From Pseudomonadota bacterium (GTDB lineage: Bacteria; Pseudomonadota; Gammaproteobacteria; Steroidobacterales; Steroidobacteraceae): 64,000 bases of DNA. The notes under the pieces were generated by a model. That model was not told the DNA's origin, ran no database searches, and saw nothing but the letters and a program-made list of their open reading frames with translations. The stretch is taken from assembly GCA_025356075.1 (NCBI GenBank), contig JANXUT010000044.1, positions 1-64,000 on the forward strand, in the 5' to 3' direction. Of this stretch, positions 21,141-29,839 are shown piece after piece. Position numbers and translations under genes: made by a program. Every line of letters begins with the position of its first letter. Within the stretch, counting starts at the first letter, position 1.

Positions 21141-22027
21141 GCGAGGGCCTCGCGGCGGTCGCAGGCGCCATCGCCGAGGCGAGCGGCCTGCGGGTCGCCT
21201 CGCGTCCGCAGGCGCTCCTCAGTGGTGGCGGCCGCGACGAGGCCTGGCGCTGGCCGACGCGCGGCGGTCACCTCTTCGTGAAGCTCGCGCCCGCTCCCGC
21301 ACTCGGGCGGCTCGCCTGCGAAGCGGCGGCACTCGCGACGCTCGGCGCGACCGAGCAGGTCAGGGTCCCGGCCGTGTTCGGCCACGGCGCGACGACGACG
21401 ACCGCCTGGCTCGCGCTCGAGTGGCTCGACCTGAAGCCCCCGGATGCCACCGCCGAGGCAGCGCTCGGGCAAGCGCTCGCGCTCCTGCATGGCAGCCACG
21501 CGCCGCGCTTCGGGTTCGCGCACGACAACTACGTCGGCGGGAGCGTGCAGCTGAACGGCTGGCTCGAGGACGGCGCCCTGTTCCTCGCCAAACGGCGCCT
21601 CGAACCGCAGCTCATCCTCGCCAGCGCAAACGGCTACGGCGCGATCCTCGAGGAGCGCGGCCGGCGCCTCCTCGAGGCCATCCCCGGGTTCTACACCGAC
21701 TACCAGCCGGTGCCCTCGCTCCTGCACGGCGACCTGTGGGCAGGGAATCGCGGCCAGCTCCCCGACGGCGCGCCGGTCGTGTTCGACCCCGCCGCCTACT
21801 ACGGCGACCGCGAGGCGGAGATCGCGATGACGCGCCTGTTCGGCGGGTTCGGCGCGCCGTTCTACGCCGCCTACCAGGCGGGCTTGCCACTCGATGCGGG
21901 AGCAGCAACGCGCGAGGGGCTCCACCGCCTCTACCACGTACTGAATCACCTGAACCTCTTCGGCCGGAACTACCTGGCCGAGGCGCGCGCACTCATCGAC
22001 CGGCTGCTGGCCGAGGCCGGCCACTGA
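21137..22027 (+). CDS. fructosamine-kinase family protein
   Basis: The 296-residue protein has the fructosamine kinase/aminoglycoside phosphotransferase fold: LFVKLAPAPALGRLACEAAA (Lys for ATP), FAHDNYVGGSVQLNGW, the catalytic loop SLLHGDLWAGNRG, and VVFDPAAYYGDREAEIAMTR (DPA in place of the metal-binding DFG). FN3K homologues phosphorylate ketosamines so that glycated proteins or amines can be repaired. The GTG start overlaps the exonuclease stop. Confidence 0.9.
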   Translation: MSEGLAAVAGAIAEASGLRVASRPQALLSGGGRDEAWRWPTRGGHLFVKLAPAPALGRLACEAAALATLGATEQVRVPAVFGHGATTTTAWLALEWLDLKPPDATAEAALGQALALLHGSHAPRFGFAHDNYVGGSVQLNGWLEDGALFLAKRRLEPQLILASANGYGAILEERGRRLLEAIPGFYTDYQPVPSLLHGDLWAGNRGQLPDGAPVVFDPAAYYGDREAEIAMTRLFGGFGAPFYAAYQAGLPLDAGAATREGLHRLYHVLNHLNLFGRNYLAEARALIDRLLAEAGH

Positions 22028-22040
22028 GCAGGCCGGTCGC

Positions 22041-24224
22041 TCAAGGCTCGCCGGCGCCGACCTCCTCGATCTCCCGGGCGAGGAGCCGCGCGGTCAACCG
22101 CTCCTTCCAGCTCGCCGGCGCCCCGAGCTGCATGCGCTCGAGGTAGGGCGCGACGGCGGCGCGATCGGTGCTCGTCACGAGCGCGCGGGCGATGGCGAGG
22201 AGCCGGCCCGAGGTCGTGGCGAGGCGCGCTTCGAGCGCCTTGAGCGCCTTCGCGAGCACGATCTCCTCGCTCGTGAAGTCGGTGCCGAACGGGAACTCCG
22301 AGAAGAGGCCCTCGGACCTGAACGGCGCGAGCCGCGCCGCGAGCGCGGCTGGCGTGTTGTCAAGATCCGCCCGGTCGATCCGGTAGCCCTGCTCGATCTT
22401 GCCGGCGCGCTTCGCCTCCTCGAGGAGCGCGCCCTGGAAGCGGCTATCCGTGATCGCAAGGAGCGCCGCGACGCAGTCGCGATCGGTGCGGCCCTTCAAG
22501 TCGGCGATGCCGTATTCGCTGACGACGATGTCCCGAAGGTGCCGCGGTATGGTCACGTGGCCGTAGCTCCACAGGACGTTGGAGCTTAAACGCCCGTGCT
22601 TCTCGCGCGTGCTCCTGAGGAGCAGGATCGAGCGGGCCTCGGGGAGCTCCTGCGCCATCGTCACGAAGTCGTGCTGGCCGCCGACGCCGCTCACGACCTG
22701 GCCGCTCGCGAGCCCGTCCGAGACCGCAGCCCCGAGCGCCGTCACCATCATCGTCGAGTTGATGAAGCGGGCGTGGCGGCGCTGCGCGACGCGGAGGGCG
22801 TAGTCAGGGCCGTAGAGCGTATTGGTGAACCCGATGCGGGTCATGCAGAAGCGCGCTCGGTCGCTTTCGCTCAAGTCCCTGAGCGCGCCGTAGAACCCGC
22901 GGGGACCCAGGAAGAACCCGGCGTGCAGCACGTGCCCGCCGCCCAGGCGTCGCGCGAGGCAGTGCCGGGCGAGGGCCTCGCGGCCGGCGGGGTCATCGAG
23001 CCTCGCCTCGATGCGCGTGCCATCCGGCGCAACCAGGGTCGCGGGCGCGAGGAAGCGGGTGCCCTCGAGGAAGAGGCCGGCCAACTCGAGCCCGCGAAAG
23101 TCAGCCTCCGACAGCCGCGCGAGCCCCGCGCGGGCGAGCGCGACCAGCGTCTCGACGTCGAGCCGCGTCGAGATGGCGCCTGCGTCGATGAGTCGCTGCA
23201 GCGTCGCTTCCCCGTACACGCGCCGCGACAGGATCCCGGAGCGGTAGAGGTCGAGGAAGCCGTCGACGAACATCTCGGTGCAGGCATAGAGCCCGCGCTC
23301 GAGCGGCGCCCGCCCGCCGAGCGCATCGATGGTCGCGGCGTGGCGCTTTCCCGCGCCGAGCGCATCGAGTGCGCGGCCGAACACCTCACTGCGGGCTTGC
23401 CTGAGCTGCAGCGCATACACGATCGCATCGCCCATCTCGCCGATGCCAAGCTGCAGCGTGCCGCCATCGCGCACGAGCGCCGCGGCGTTGAGGCCGATCG
23501 CGTGCTCGGCAACCCCGATCGCGAGGTTCGGCGGGCAGTAGAGGTCGGTGTCGTAGCGGGGGTTGTCGATGAGGAAGTCGCAGCGCGCGGCGGGCACGAC
23601 CGCATCGCCCAGCATGAACGGCAGGTTGCGGTTGACCGCGCCGATGAACAGCGCATCCCGGCCGCCCGCGCGCGCCGCATCGATCATCGGCAGGAGGTCG
23701 AGCGTGAGGTCGGGGTTCGAGCTCAAACTGAGCTCGCCGCTCGCCGCATCGCCCCGCAGCGCCACCTGCTGCGCGATCACGTTGATGCCGAGCGTGCCAA
23801 GCTCGCGCGCGACGGCCGAGTAGTTGACGGCGATGTAGTGCTGCTGCACCGACTCAACGCCAATCCACGCGCCCGCCTGGATGTAGAATTCGCGCACCTC
23901 GATGTTCGGCGGCAGCTTACCCACGCGCGCGGCGCGCACGTGCTCGAGGTCGAGGTAGTCGCCGAACACCCGCTCGACGAAGGGCCCGAGGAAGCGGGAC
24001 TCGAGGTCGCTCCGACCGACCGGGCGGTTGAGCGAGAGCGCGGTCACGAGGGTCAGCTTGATCGCGGGATCGCGCGCGGCGCGCCGGAAGAACTCGTTCA
24101 GGAGCGCGTTGGGCTTCCCTATCGCGAGCGGCGCGCCGATGACGAGCGTGGGCCCGAGGCGCCTCAGCGTCGCCTCGACGCATTCGCCGACATCATCGAA
24201 CAGGCGCGGGGCCGGATCGCTCAC
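22041..24224 (-). CDS. acetyl-CoA hydrolase/transferase family protein
   Basis: The 727-residue protein resembles acetyl-CoA hydrolase/CoA-transferase family I enzymes, with LQLGIGEMGDAIVYALQLRQ in the N-terminal half and RIGFTNTLYGPDYALRVAQR, then VVSGVGGQHDFVTMAQELPE in the C-terminal domain, which ends with a typical VVSEYGIADLKGRTDRD. It is longer than the usual 430-500 residues; the excess lies in the N-terminus and in insertions around 290-400. It likely moves CoA between acyl donors or hydrolyses acyl-CoA. Confidence 0.85.
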   Translation of the reverse strand: MSDPAPRLFDDVGECVEATLRRLGPTLVIGAPLAIGKPNALLNEFFRRAARDPAIKLTLVTALSLNRPVGRSDLESRFLGPFVERVFGDYLDLEHVRAARVGKLPPNIEVREFYIQAGAWIGVESVQQHYIAVNYSAVARELGTLGINVIAQQVALRGDAASGELSLSSNPDLTLDLLPMIDAARAGGRDALFIGAVNRNLPFMLGDAVVPAARCDFLIDNPRYDTDLYCPPNLAIGVAEHAIGLNAAALVRDGGTLQLGIGEMGDAIVYALQLRQARSEVFGRALDALGAGKRHAATIDALGGRAPLERGLYACTEMFVDGFLDLYRSGILSRRVYGEATLQRLIDAGAISTRLDVETLVALARAGLARLSEADFRGLELAGLFLEGTRFLAPATLVAPDGTRIEARLDDPAGREALARHCLARRLGGGHVLHAGFFLGPRGFYGALRDLSESDRARFCMTRIGFTNTLYGPDYALRVAQRRHARFINSTMMVTALGAAVSDGLASGQVVSGVGGQHDFVTMAQELPEARSILLLRSTREKHGRLSSNVLWSYGHVTIPRHLRDIVVSEYGIADLKGRTDRDCVAALLAITDSRFQGALLEEAKRAGKIEQGYRIDRADLDNTPAALAARLAPFRSEGLFSEFPFGTDFTSEEIVLAKALKALEARLATTSGRLLAIARALVTSTDRAAVAPYLERMQLGAPASWKERLTARLLAREIEEVGAGEP

Positions 24225-24273
24225 GCCGGCACTTTACGCGAACCGGCCGGCCGCCGCCCCGCCGCGGACGGGT

Positions 24274-24861
24274 TCACGCGTGCCCGCCGACGATCCGGTC
24301 ATAGACGAGCCTGAAGGCGCGCGCCGCGCGCGGCAGGTTCACCCGCCAGTCGAGGTGTGCGCTCGCATCGCCGCCGTCGGTCACGTACTTGACCGCCATG
24401 AACTCGACCGCCTCGAGCCGGCAGACCTTCGCGAGCGCATAGGCCTCCATCTCGACGACGTCGCACTCGCCGACATCGTGACCGGCGACGAAGTGATCGG
24501 CGCTGCCGCAGGTCGCGCTCGGCAGGTCAGGCAGGCGCCGCGGCACCTCGAGCACCGCGGGAAGCGCATCGAAGGGCGTCGTGAAGGGCGCAACTCCGAG
24601 CGGCGTCGCGTCCATGTCGCGCTGGATGAAGCGCGTACACTCGACCAGCGTGTGCGGGGCGAGCCGCGGGCTCCCCACGGTGCCAAAATCAAGCACGAGG
24701 AGCGGGCGGCGGGCGGCGAGTGCGCGGGTCAGCGCCCACGCCGAGTTGACCTTGCCGACGCCCGTGTAGAGGATCGTCGAGGCGAGCCCGTCGAACTCGG
24801 TGGCGGCTTCCTCGCGCATCGCGAAGACGACGAGGACTTGGTCAGGAGACAGCGTTTGCAC
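24274..24861 (-). CDS. MTA/SAH nucleosidase-like protein (phosphorylase superfamily)
   Basis: The 195-residue protein has the PNP/UDP superfamily fold: VLVVFAMREEA at the start, LYTGVGKVNSAWALTRAL (ligand-binding GxGK), CDVVEMEAYALAKVC (the ribose-binding MExYA motif) and VKYVTDGGDASA, carrying the likely catalytic Asp. It would cleave the glycosidic bond of a nucleoside such as methylthioadenosine. The GTG start (24859-24861) overlaps the divergent YceI start; ATG at codon 15 is an alternative. Confidence 0.8.
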   Translation of the reverse strand: MQTLSPDQVLVVFAMREEAATEFDGLASTILYTGVGKVNSAWALTRALAARRPLLVLDFGTVGSPRLAPHTLVECTRFIQRDMDATPLGVAPFTTPFDALPAVLEVPRRLPDLPSATCGSADHFVAGHDVGECDVVEMEAYALAKVCRLEAVEFMAVKYVTDGGDASAHLDWRVNLPRAARAFRLVYDRIVGGHA

Positions 24862-25587
24862 GACTTAAGGCCTGGCGGTTCGGGGAAGTCTAGCAGCGCC
24901 GGCGCCGCGGGAGCCCTCGCGCTCCTCGTGCTGCTCGGCGCCTGCACGCCCGCGCCGCGGCCGGCGCCTGCCGCGGCGGTCGTGGCCGCGGTGCCATCGG
25001 TCCCGGCGGGACCCGCGTACCGCATAGACCCGGCACGCTCGGAGCTTCGCATCCTTGCCTATCGCAGCGGCGCGCTCGCCCGCCTCGGCCACAACCACGT
25101 CATCGAGTCGCACGCGCTCGCGGGCGAGGTGCATCTCACCGCCGAGGGCTCGCTCGCCGACGCCGCGTTCACGACGACGCTGCCCGTAGCCTCGCTCATC
25201 GTCGATGCGAGCGCGTCCCGGCGCGAGGAGGGAGCGGAGTTCGCGAGCGAGCCCACGGCCGCCGACATCGAGGGCACGCGCCACAACCTGCTCGGGCCCG
25301 CCGTCCTCGATGCCGCCGAGTTCCCGACGCTCGGCGTCGAGGGCACGACCTCGGTCACGGCCGCCGGCGTCAGCGCCCACGCGCGGCTCAGCGTGCGCGG
25401 GCATGCGAGCAGCATCGAGCTACCGCTCAGCGTGACGAGGGCGCCGCACCTTCTCACGATCCACGGCGGCTTCGGGGTCCTGCAGTCGACGCTCGGGATG
25501 ACGCCGTTCAGCGTCGGGCTCGGCGCGCTCGCGGTGCGCGATCAGCTCGAGCTGCGGTTCACGATCGTCGCGGTCGAGGGACCTTAG
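24856..25587 (+). CDS. YceI-family periplasmic lipoprotein
   Basis: From TTG 24856 the 243-residue product starts with a hydrophobic segment ending LLGACTP, a lipobox with Cys31. The YceI barrel follows: YRIDPARSELRILAYRSGAL, ARLGHNHVIESHAL, FTTTLPVASLIVDA and LSVRGHASSIELPLSVTR. YceI proteins bind isoprenoid-type lipids in the periplasm. TTG is chosen because AGGAG (24844-24848) lies seven bases upstream and no other in-frame start keeps the signal peptide. The start region overlaps the divergent nucleosidase gene by six bases. Confidence 0.8.
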   Translation: MHDLRPGGSGKSSSAGAAGALALLVLLGACTPAPRPAPAAAVVAAVPSVPAGPAYRIDPARSELRILAYRSGALARLGHNHVIESHALAGEVHLTAEGSLADAAFTTTLPVASLIVDASASRREEGAEFASEPTAADIEGTRHNLLGPAVLDAAEFPTLGVEGTTSVTAAGVSAHARLSVRGHASSIELPLSVTRAPHLLTIHGGFGVLQSTLGMTPFSVGLGALAVRDQLELRFTIVAVEGP

Positions 25588-25597
25588 TTGCCGACGC

Positions 25598-26311
25598 TCA
25601 GGCGGGTGGCGGCGTGACCAGCAGGCTCGTGCCCTCGGGCGTGACCAGCAGGAGGTGCGTCGCGGGATCGAGCGACTTCGGGAGCTTGCGCTCGGGCTCG
25701 AGCCCGAGGGCCTCGAGCTGCGCGCGGACATCGCTTAAGTTTTCGCTGCTGAAGACGAGTGTCGGGGAATCGATTTCCCGCGTGAGGTAGAGCCCGAGGT
25801 CGAGCGTATCGCTCGTCAGCGACAGGTGCGGCCAGGGATCCTCTTCCTCGGCCGCCGTCACGAAACCGAGCGCCTCCCAGTAGGCGCGCGAGCGCTCGAG
25901 GTCGCTGACCGGCACCGCGTACTCCTCGAACCAGCCGAGCAGGGAGCCCCTGGCGCGCTCAGGCGGGGAGAACGTGCGTGCCTCGACGAGCCGCGCGCGG
26001 ACCCCGGCGGGGGCCTGGAAGCGCGCCTCGTTGAACGCATCATCGCCGAGCACCTGCGAATCGAACTCGACGCCGGCGGCCTCGAGCTCGGAGGTGTGCA
26101 GCGCGAGGTCGGGAAGCACGTAGCTCAAGGTCGGTCCCTCGAGCGTCGCATCGTGCAGCCCGATCGCGAGCCGCCCGTCCGTCACCACCGCGTAGCGGTG
26201 TGGCCAGATTTCCCCGACCGTCGCCGAGGTGAACCCGAGCGCCTGGTAGAACTGCCAGGACTCGAGCGTCCTGGGGGCGGGGAGCGAGATTTCGAGGAAG
26301 CGACCGAGCAT
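25598..26311 (-). CDS. two-domain VOC-superfamily protein
   Basis: The 237-residue protein contains two VOC-like repeats (about residues 1-112 and 120-237): FLEISLPAPRTLESWQFYQA and EEYAVPVSDLERSRAYWEAL are equivalent strands and helices of the two halves. Tandem VOC proteins include dioxygenases and drug-binding proteins; no substrate can be named. It is separated by 10 bases from the YceI stop (convergent) and by 10 bases from the MFS gene upstream on the same strand. Confidence 0.75.
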   Translation of the reverse strand: MLGRFLEISLPAPRTLESWQFYQALGFTSATVGEIWPHRYAVVTDGRLAIGLHDATLEGPTLSYVLPDLALHTSELEAAGVEFDSQVLGDDAFNEARFQAPAGVRARLVEARTFSPPERARGSLLGWFEEYAVPVSDLERSRAYWEALGFVTAAEEEDPWPHLSLTSDTLDLGLYLTREIDSPTLVFSSENLSDVRAQLEALGLEPERKLPKSLDPATHLLLVTPEGTSLLVTPPPA

Positions 26312-26321
26312 GCGGCCAAGT

Positions 26322-27551
26322 CTAGCCGGGTCGCGGGGCCCTCGTCCGGCGGAATGCGCTCCCCGCGAGAGCGAACGCGCACCACGCGGCGAGTGCGGTG
26401 AGCGCGGTGAACGTCGCGACGGGGAGCGGGGTCGCGACCGAGGTCATGGCCATCGCCTGCACGGCCAGTGCGCCGATGATCTGCTGCGCGAACCCGAGGA
26501 GCCCGGCCGCGATGCCCGCCGAGCGCGGCGCGAGCGCGACCGCGCTTGCGGTCAGGGTCGGCAGCGCCAGCCCTTGCCCGAACGTGATGACGAACCACGG
26601 CGCGAAGATCGCGACCGGTTGCCAGAACCCGAGGCGCGTGAGGCCGAGGGCCCCGAGCGCGGCGAGTGCCGTGATCGCAACGCCGATGGCGAGCAGCCGG
26701 TGCACGCCGAGCCTGGTCGCGTAGTGCGTCACAAACCAGTTGCCGGCGAAGTAGCCGCCCGCGATTGCGAGGTACCAGAGCCCGTACTCGGCAGTCGAGT
26801 GGCCGAGCGCCTGGACGAAGATGTAGGGCATGAGCGCCACGAACACGAAGAACTCCGCGTAGATCGCCCCGCTGATGAGGGCGAGCGCGACGAAGCTCGG
26901 GTTCGCGACGAGGAGCCGCGAGGCCGCGAGCAGTTGCCGCGCGTCGTGGCGATGCTCGTGCGCGCGCGTCTCGGGGAGGAGCCGCCACGCCGCGAGCCAG
27001 ATGAGCGCGGAGGCGACCGAGAGGAGCACGAACACCGAGCGCCAGCCCGCAACCGCGCTCAACGCGCCGCCGGCGGCCGGCGCGAGCGAGTTGGCCATCA
27101 GCATGACCATCGTGAGGTAGGCGATCATCCGCGCCATCTTCTCGCGCCCGAAGAGGTCACCCGTGACCGCGCGTGCGACGGTGACGCCGGCGGCGGAGCC
27201 GAGCGCCTGCACGAGGCGGCCGAGCGTGAGCCAGAGGAGCGCCGGAGCAAAGAGCGCGATCAGCGAGCCCGCCACGTTGATCGCAAGCCCGAAGAGCAGC
27301 ACCGGCCGGCGGCCGTGGCGGTCGGAGAAGGGCCCCCACGCCAGGAGCCCGAACGCGAAGGCGAGGAGCGGCGCGCTCACCGACACGCTCGCCGCCGCGA
27401 CGCTGACCCCGAACTCGCCGCGCACCTCCGGCAGCACCGGCAGGTAGATGTTCTGCGCGAGCGGCCCGACCGCCGTCGCGGCCGCCAGCAGTACGATCAG
27501 GCCGCGCTCGGAGAGCGCCGCCCGACTCAAGAGGTGATGCCACCCATGCAC
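26322..27551 (-). CDS. MFS drug exporter (Bcr/CflA-like)
   Basis: The 409-residue, 12-helix protein has NIYLPVLPEVRGEFGVSVAA, then GPFSDRHGRRPVLLFGLAIN (loop 2-3 motif A) and GRLVQALGSAAGVTVARAVT (motif C region of drug:proton antiporters). It should export small toxic molecules using the proton gradient. Its first 25 bases overlap the 3' end of gabD in another frame, suggesting cotranscription from gabD. Confidence 0.85.
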   Translation of the reverse strand: MHGWHHLLSRAALSERGLIVLLAAATAVGPLAQNIYLPVLPEVRGEFGVSVAAASVSVSAPLLAFAFGLLAWGPFSDRHGRRPVLLFGLAINVAGSLIALFAPALLWLTLGRLVQALGSAAGVTVARAVTGDLFGREKMARMIAYLTMVMLMANSLAPAAGGALSAVAGWRSVFVLLSVASALIWLAAWRLLPETRAHEHRHDARQLLAASRLLVANPSFVALALISGAIYAEFFVFVALMPYIFVQALGHSTAEYGLWYLAIAGGYFAGNWFVTHYATRLGVHRLLAIGVAITALAALGALGLTRLGFWQPVAIFAPWFVITFGQGLALPTLTASAVALAPRSAGIAAGLLGFAQQIIGALAVQAMAMTSVATPLPVATFTALTALAAWCAFALAGSAFRRTRAPRPG

Positions 27552-28996
27552 AGGTACTTGAGCTCGGTGTAGTCGAGGATGCCGTGGCGCGAGCCCTCGC
27601 GGCCGATCCCGGACTCCTTCCAGCCACCGAACGGAACCTCTTCGGTCGAGATGATGCCGGTGTTGATGCCGACGATGCCGTACTCAAGCGCCTCGGCGAC
27701 CCGCCACGAGCGGGCGATGTCGCGGGTGTAGAAGTACGCGGCGAGGCCGAACTCGGTGTCGTTCGCCATGCGGATCGCCTCCGCCTCGGTCGCGAACCTG
27801 AACAGCGGCGCGACCGGACCAAAGGTCTCCTCGCGCGCGACCTTCATCTCCGGGGTGACGCCCGTCAGGATCGTCGGCTCGAAGAACGTGCCGCCGAGCG
27901 AGTGGCGCTTGCCGCCGAGGGCGAGCTTGGCGCCCTTGGCGAGGGCATCGGCGATGTGCTCCTCGACCTTGGCGACGGCCTTCGCATCGATGAGCGGGCC
28001 CTGCTCGGTGGGGCCGTCGAGCCCGGGACCGACGCGGAGCTTCTTGGTCGCCTCCGTGAGCTTCTGGACGAACGCATCGTAGACGCCCGCCTGCACGAGA
28101 AGTCGGTTCGCGCACACACACGTCTGGCCGGTGTTGCGGTACTTGCTCGCGAGCGCGCCTGCGACCGCGGCGTCAAGATCCGCATCCTCGAACACGATGA
28201 ACGGCGCATTGCCGCCGAGCTCGAGCGAGATCTTCTTGACCGTGCCCGCGCACTGCTGCATCAGCAGCTTGCCGATCTCGGTCGAGCCCGTGAACGTGAT
28301 CTTGGCGACGGAGGGGTTCGAGGTGAGCTCGCCACCGATCGCGGATGCCTTGCCGGTCAGCACGTTGAAGACGCCCGCCGGGACGCCGGCGCGCTCGGCG
28401 AGCTCGGCCTGCGCGAGGGCCGAGAGGGGGGTCGATTCGGCGGGCTTCACGACGAAGGTGCAGCCGGCCGCGAGCGCGGCTCCCGCCTTCCTCGTGATCA
28501 TTGCCGCCGGGAAGTTCCACGGCGTGATCGCACCCACGACGCCCACGGGCTGGCGGATCGCGAGCAGGCGCTTGTCGGCAAAGGGCGAGGGGATCACATC
28601 GCCGTAGACGCGCCGGCCTTCCTCGCCGAACCACTCATAGAAGGAGGCGGCGTAGTTGACCTCGCCCTTGGCTTCCGCGAGCGGCTTGCCCTGCTCGGCG
28701 GTCATGAGGCGCCCGAGGTCCTCGCTGTTCGCGACCATGAGGTCGGCGAAGCGCCGGAGAATCTTGCCGCGCTCCTTGGCGGACTTCGCCGCCCAGGCGG
28801 GGAAGGCCTTCTTGGCGGCCGCGATCGCGCGACGGGTCTCGGGCACGCCGCAGCGCGGCACCCTCGCCAGCACCTCGCCGGTCGCTGGGTTCTTGACCTC
28901 GACCGTCGCGCCGTCGTCGGCGTCGACCCACTTGCCCTCGATGTAGCACTGCTGGCGCAGGAGGGTCGGGTCGGAGAGAGTGAATTTCTGGCTCAT
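27527..28996 (-). CDS. gabD: NAD(P)-dependent succinate-semialdehyde dehydrogenase
   Basis: The 489-residue aldehyde dehydrogenase has TPWNFPAAMITRKAGAALAA (cofactor binding), FTGSTEIGK, the general base Glu259 in LELGGNAPFIVFEDADLD and the nucleophile Cys293 in NTGQTCVCANR, a form typical of GabD. It oxidises succinate semialdehyde to succinate, joining GABA or 4-hydroxybutyrate breakdown to the TCA cycle. ATG 28996 is preceded by GAAGGG-like sequence. No gabT transaminase gene is adjacent. Confidence 0.9.
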   Translation of the reverse strand: MSQKFTLSDPTLLRQQCYIEGKWVDADDGATVEVKNPATGEVLARVPRCGVPETRRAIAAAKKAFPAWAAKSAKERGKILRRFADLMVANSEDLGRLMTAEQGKPLAEAKGEVNYAASFYEWFGEEGRRVYGDVIPSPFADKRLLAIRQPVGVVGAITPWNFPAAMITRKAGAALAAGCTFVVKPAESTPLSALAQAELAERAGVPAGVFNVLTGKASAIGGELTSNPSVAKITFTGSTEIGKLLMQQCAGTVKKISLELGGNAPFIVFEDADLDAAVAGALASKYRNTGQTCVCANRLLVQAGVYDAFVQKLTEATKKLRVGPGLDGPTEQGPLIDAKAVAKVEEHIADALAKGAKLALGGKRHSLGGTFFEPTILTGVTPEMKVAREETFGPVAPLFRFATEAEAIRMANDTEFGLAAYFYTRDIARSWRVAEALEYGIVGINTGIISTEEVPFGGWKESGIGREGSRHGILDYTELKYLCMGGITS

Positions 28997-29055
28997 GGAA
29001 GGGTCACCACAGATTGATGGAAGCGCCGGGGCGTGCCCGGCGGTGGACGCGCGGG

Positions 29056-29739
29056 TCAGCCCACGTGCCGATGGAGGAAATCGAGCGAGCGTTCGAGCGC
29101 GAGCTTCGCGGCGGCGGCATCGAAGGAGGCCCGCTCGGAGCAGTTGAAGCCGTGGCCGGCGGGGTAGAGGTAGTAGTGCCCCATCGGGTAGGCCTTCTTG
29201 ATCTTCTCGACGTCCTTGAGCGGGATGTGCGTATCCGTTTCGCCGAAGTGGAACATGACCGGGCACTTCGGCGTGCGCTCCAGGAGCTTCACGATGCCGC
29301 CGCCGTAGTAGGCGACGCCGGCGGCGATCGGCAGGTGACAGGCCGAGGCGAACACCAGCGTCCCGCCCCAGCAGTAGCCGACCATGCCGACCTTGCCTGC
29401 GCTTGCGAGGGCATCGATCGCGGCCTTGAGGTCGAGGAGCGTGAGTTCCGGTTTCACCTTCTGGACGAGCGCAAGGCCCGCGGCGGAATCGGTGTAGGGG
29501 AGGGTGAGCCCCCGCTCGGCCCGGTCGAAGAGCGCCGGCGCAATCGCGAGGTAGCCTGCCGCCGCGTACTCCTTCGCGACGGCCTCGATGTGCGAGTTGA
29601 CCCCGAATATCTCCTGGACGACGACGATGCCGCCGCGAGGCTTGCCCGCTGGGCTCGCGCGAAACGCATCGAAGGCATGGCCGTCGGCCGCCTTCAGGCG
29701 CACGGTCTCGGAGCTGGGCTTGGTCATGAACGCGCTCAA
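29056..29739 (-). CDS. dienelactone hydrolase family protein
   Basis: The 227-residue alpha/beta hydrolase has the dienelactone hydrolase triad: Cys123 in GMVGYCWGG, Asp169 in FGETDTHIP and His196 in YPAGHGFNC, plus the conserved Glu43 in VVVQEIFGVN. The family hydrolyses dienelactone in chlorocatechol breakdown and other small lactones or esters. The listed start is TTG at 29739; ATG at 29727, four codons in, is an equally good start. Confidence 0.85.
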   Translation of the reverse strand: MSAFMTKPSSETVRLKAADGHAFDAFRASPAGKPRGGIVVVQEIFGVNSHIEAVAKEYAAAGYLAIAPALFDRAERGLTLPYTDSAAGLALVQKVKPELTLLDLKAAIDALASAGKVGMVGYCWGGTLVFASACHLPIAAGVAYYGGGIVKLLERTPKCPVMFHFGETDTHIPLKDVEKIKKAYPMGHYYLYPAGHGFNCSERASFDAAAAKLALERSLDFLHRHVG

Positions 29740-29839
29740 GGGTGGGAGGCGGCACGCCGGGCCGCAAGCCGCCTATTTTGCGCGACCCGCGCGGCCGGCA
29801 CCACCTCAGGCTCGCGCTGGGGCCGGAAGGCCCCAGGCG

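Noticed and set aside
22596-24314. A 572-codon plus-strand frame opposite the acetyl-CoA hydrolase gene
   Set aside because: Composition is low-complexity Glu/Arg/Ala with no domain, mirroring the codon bias of the minus-strand gene.
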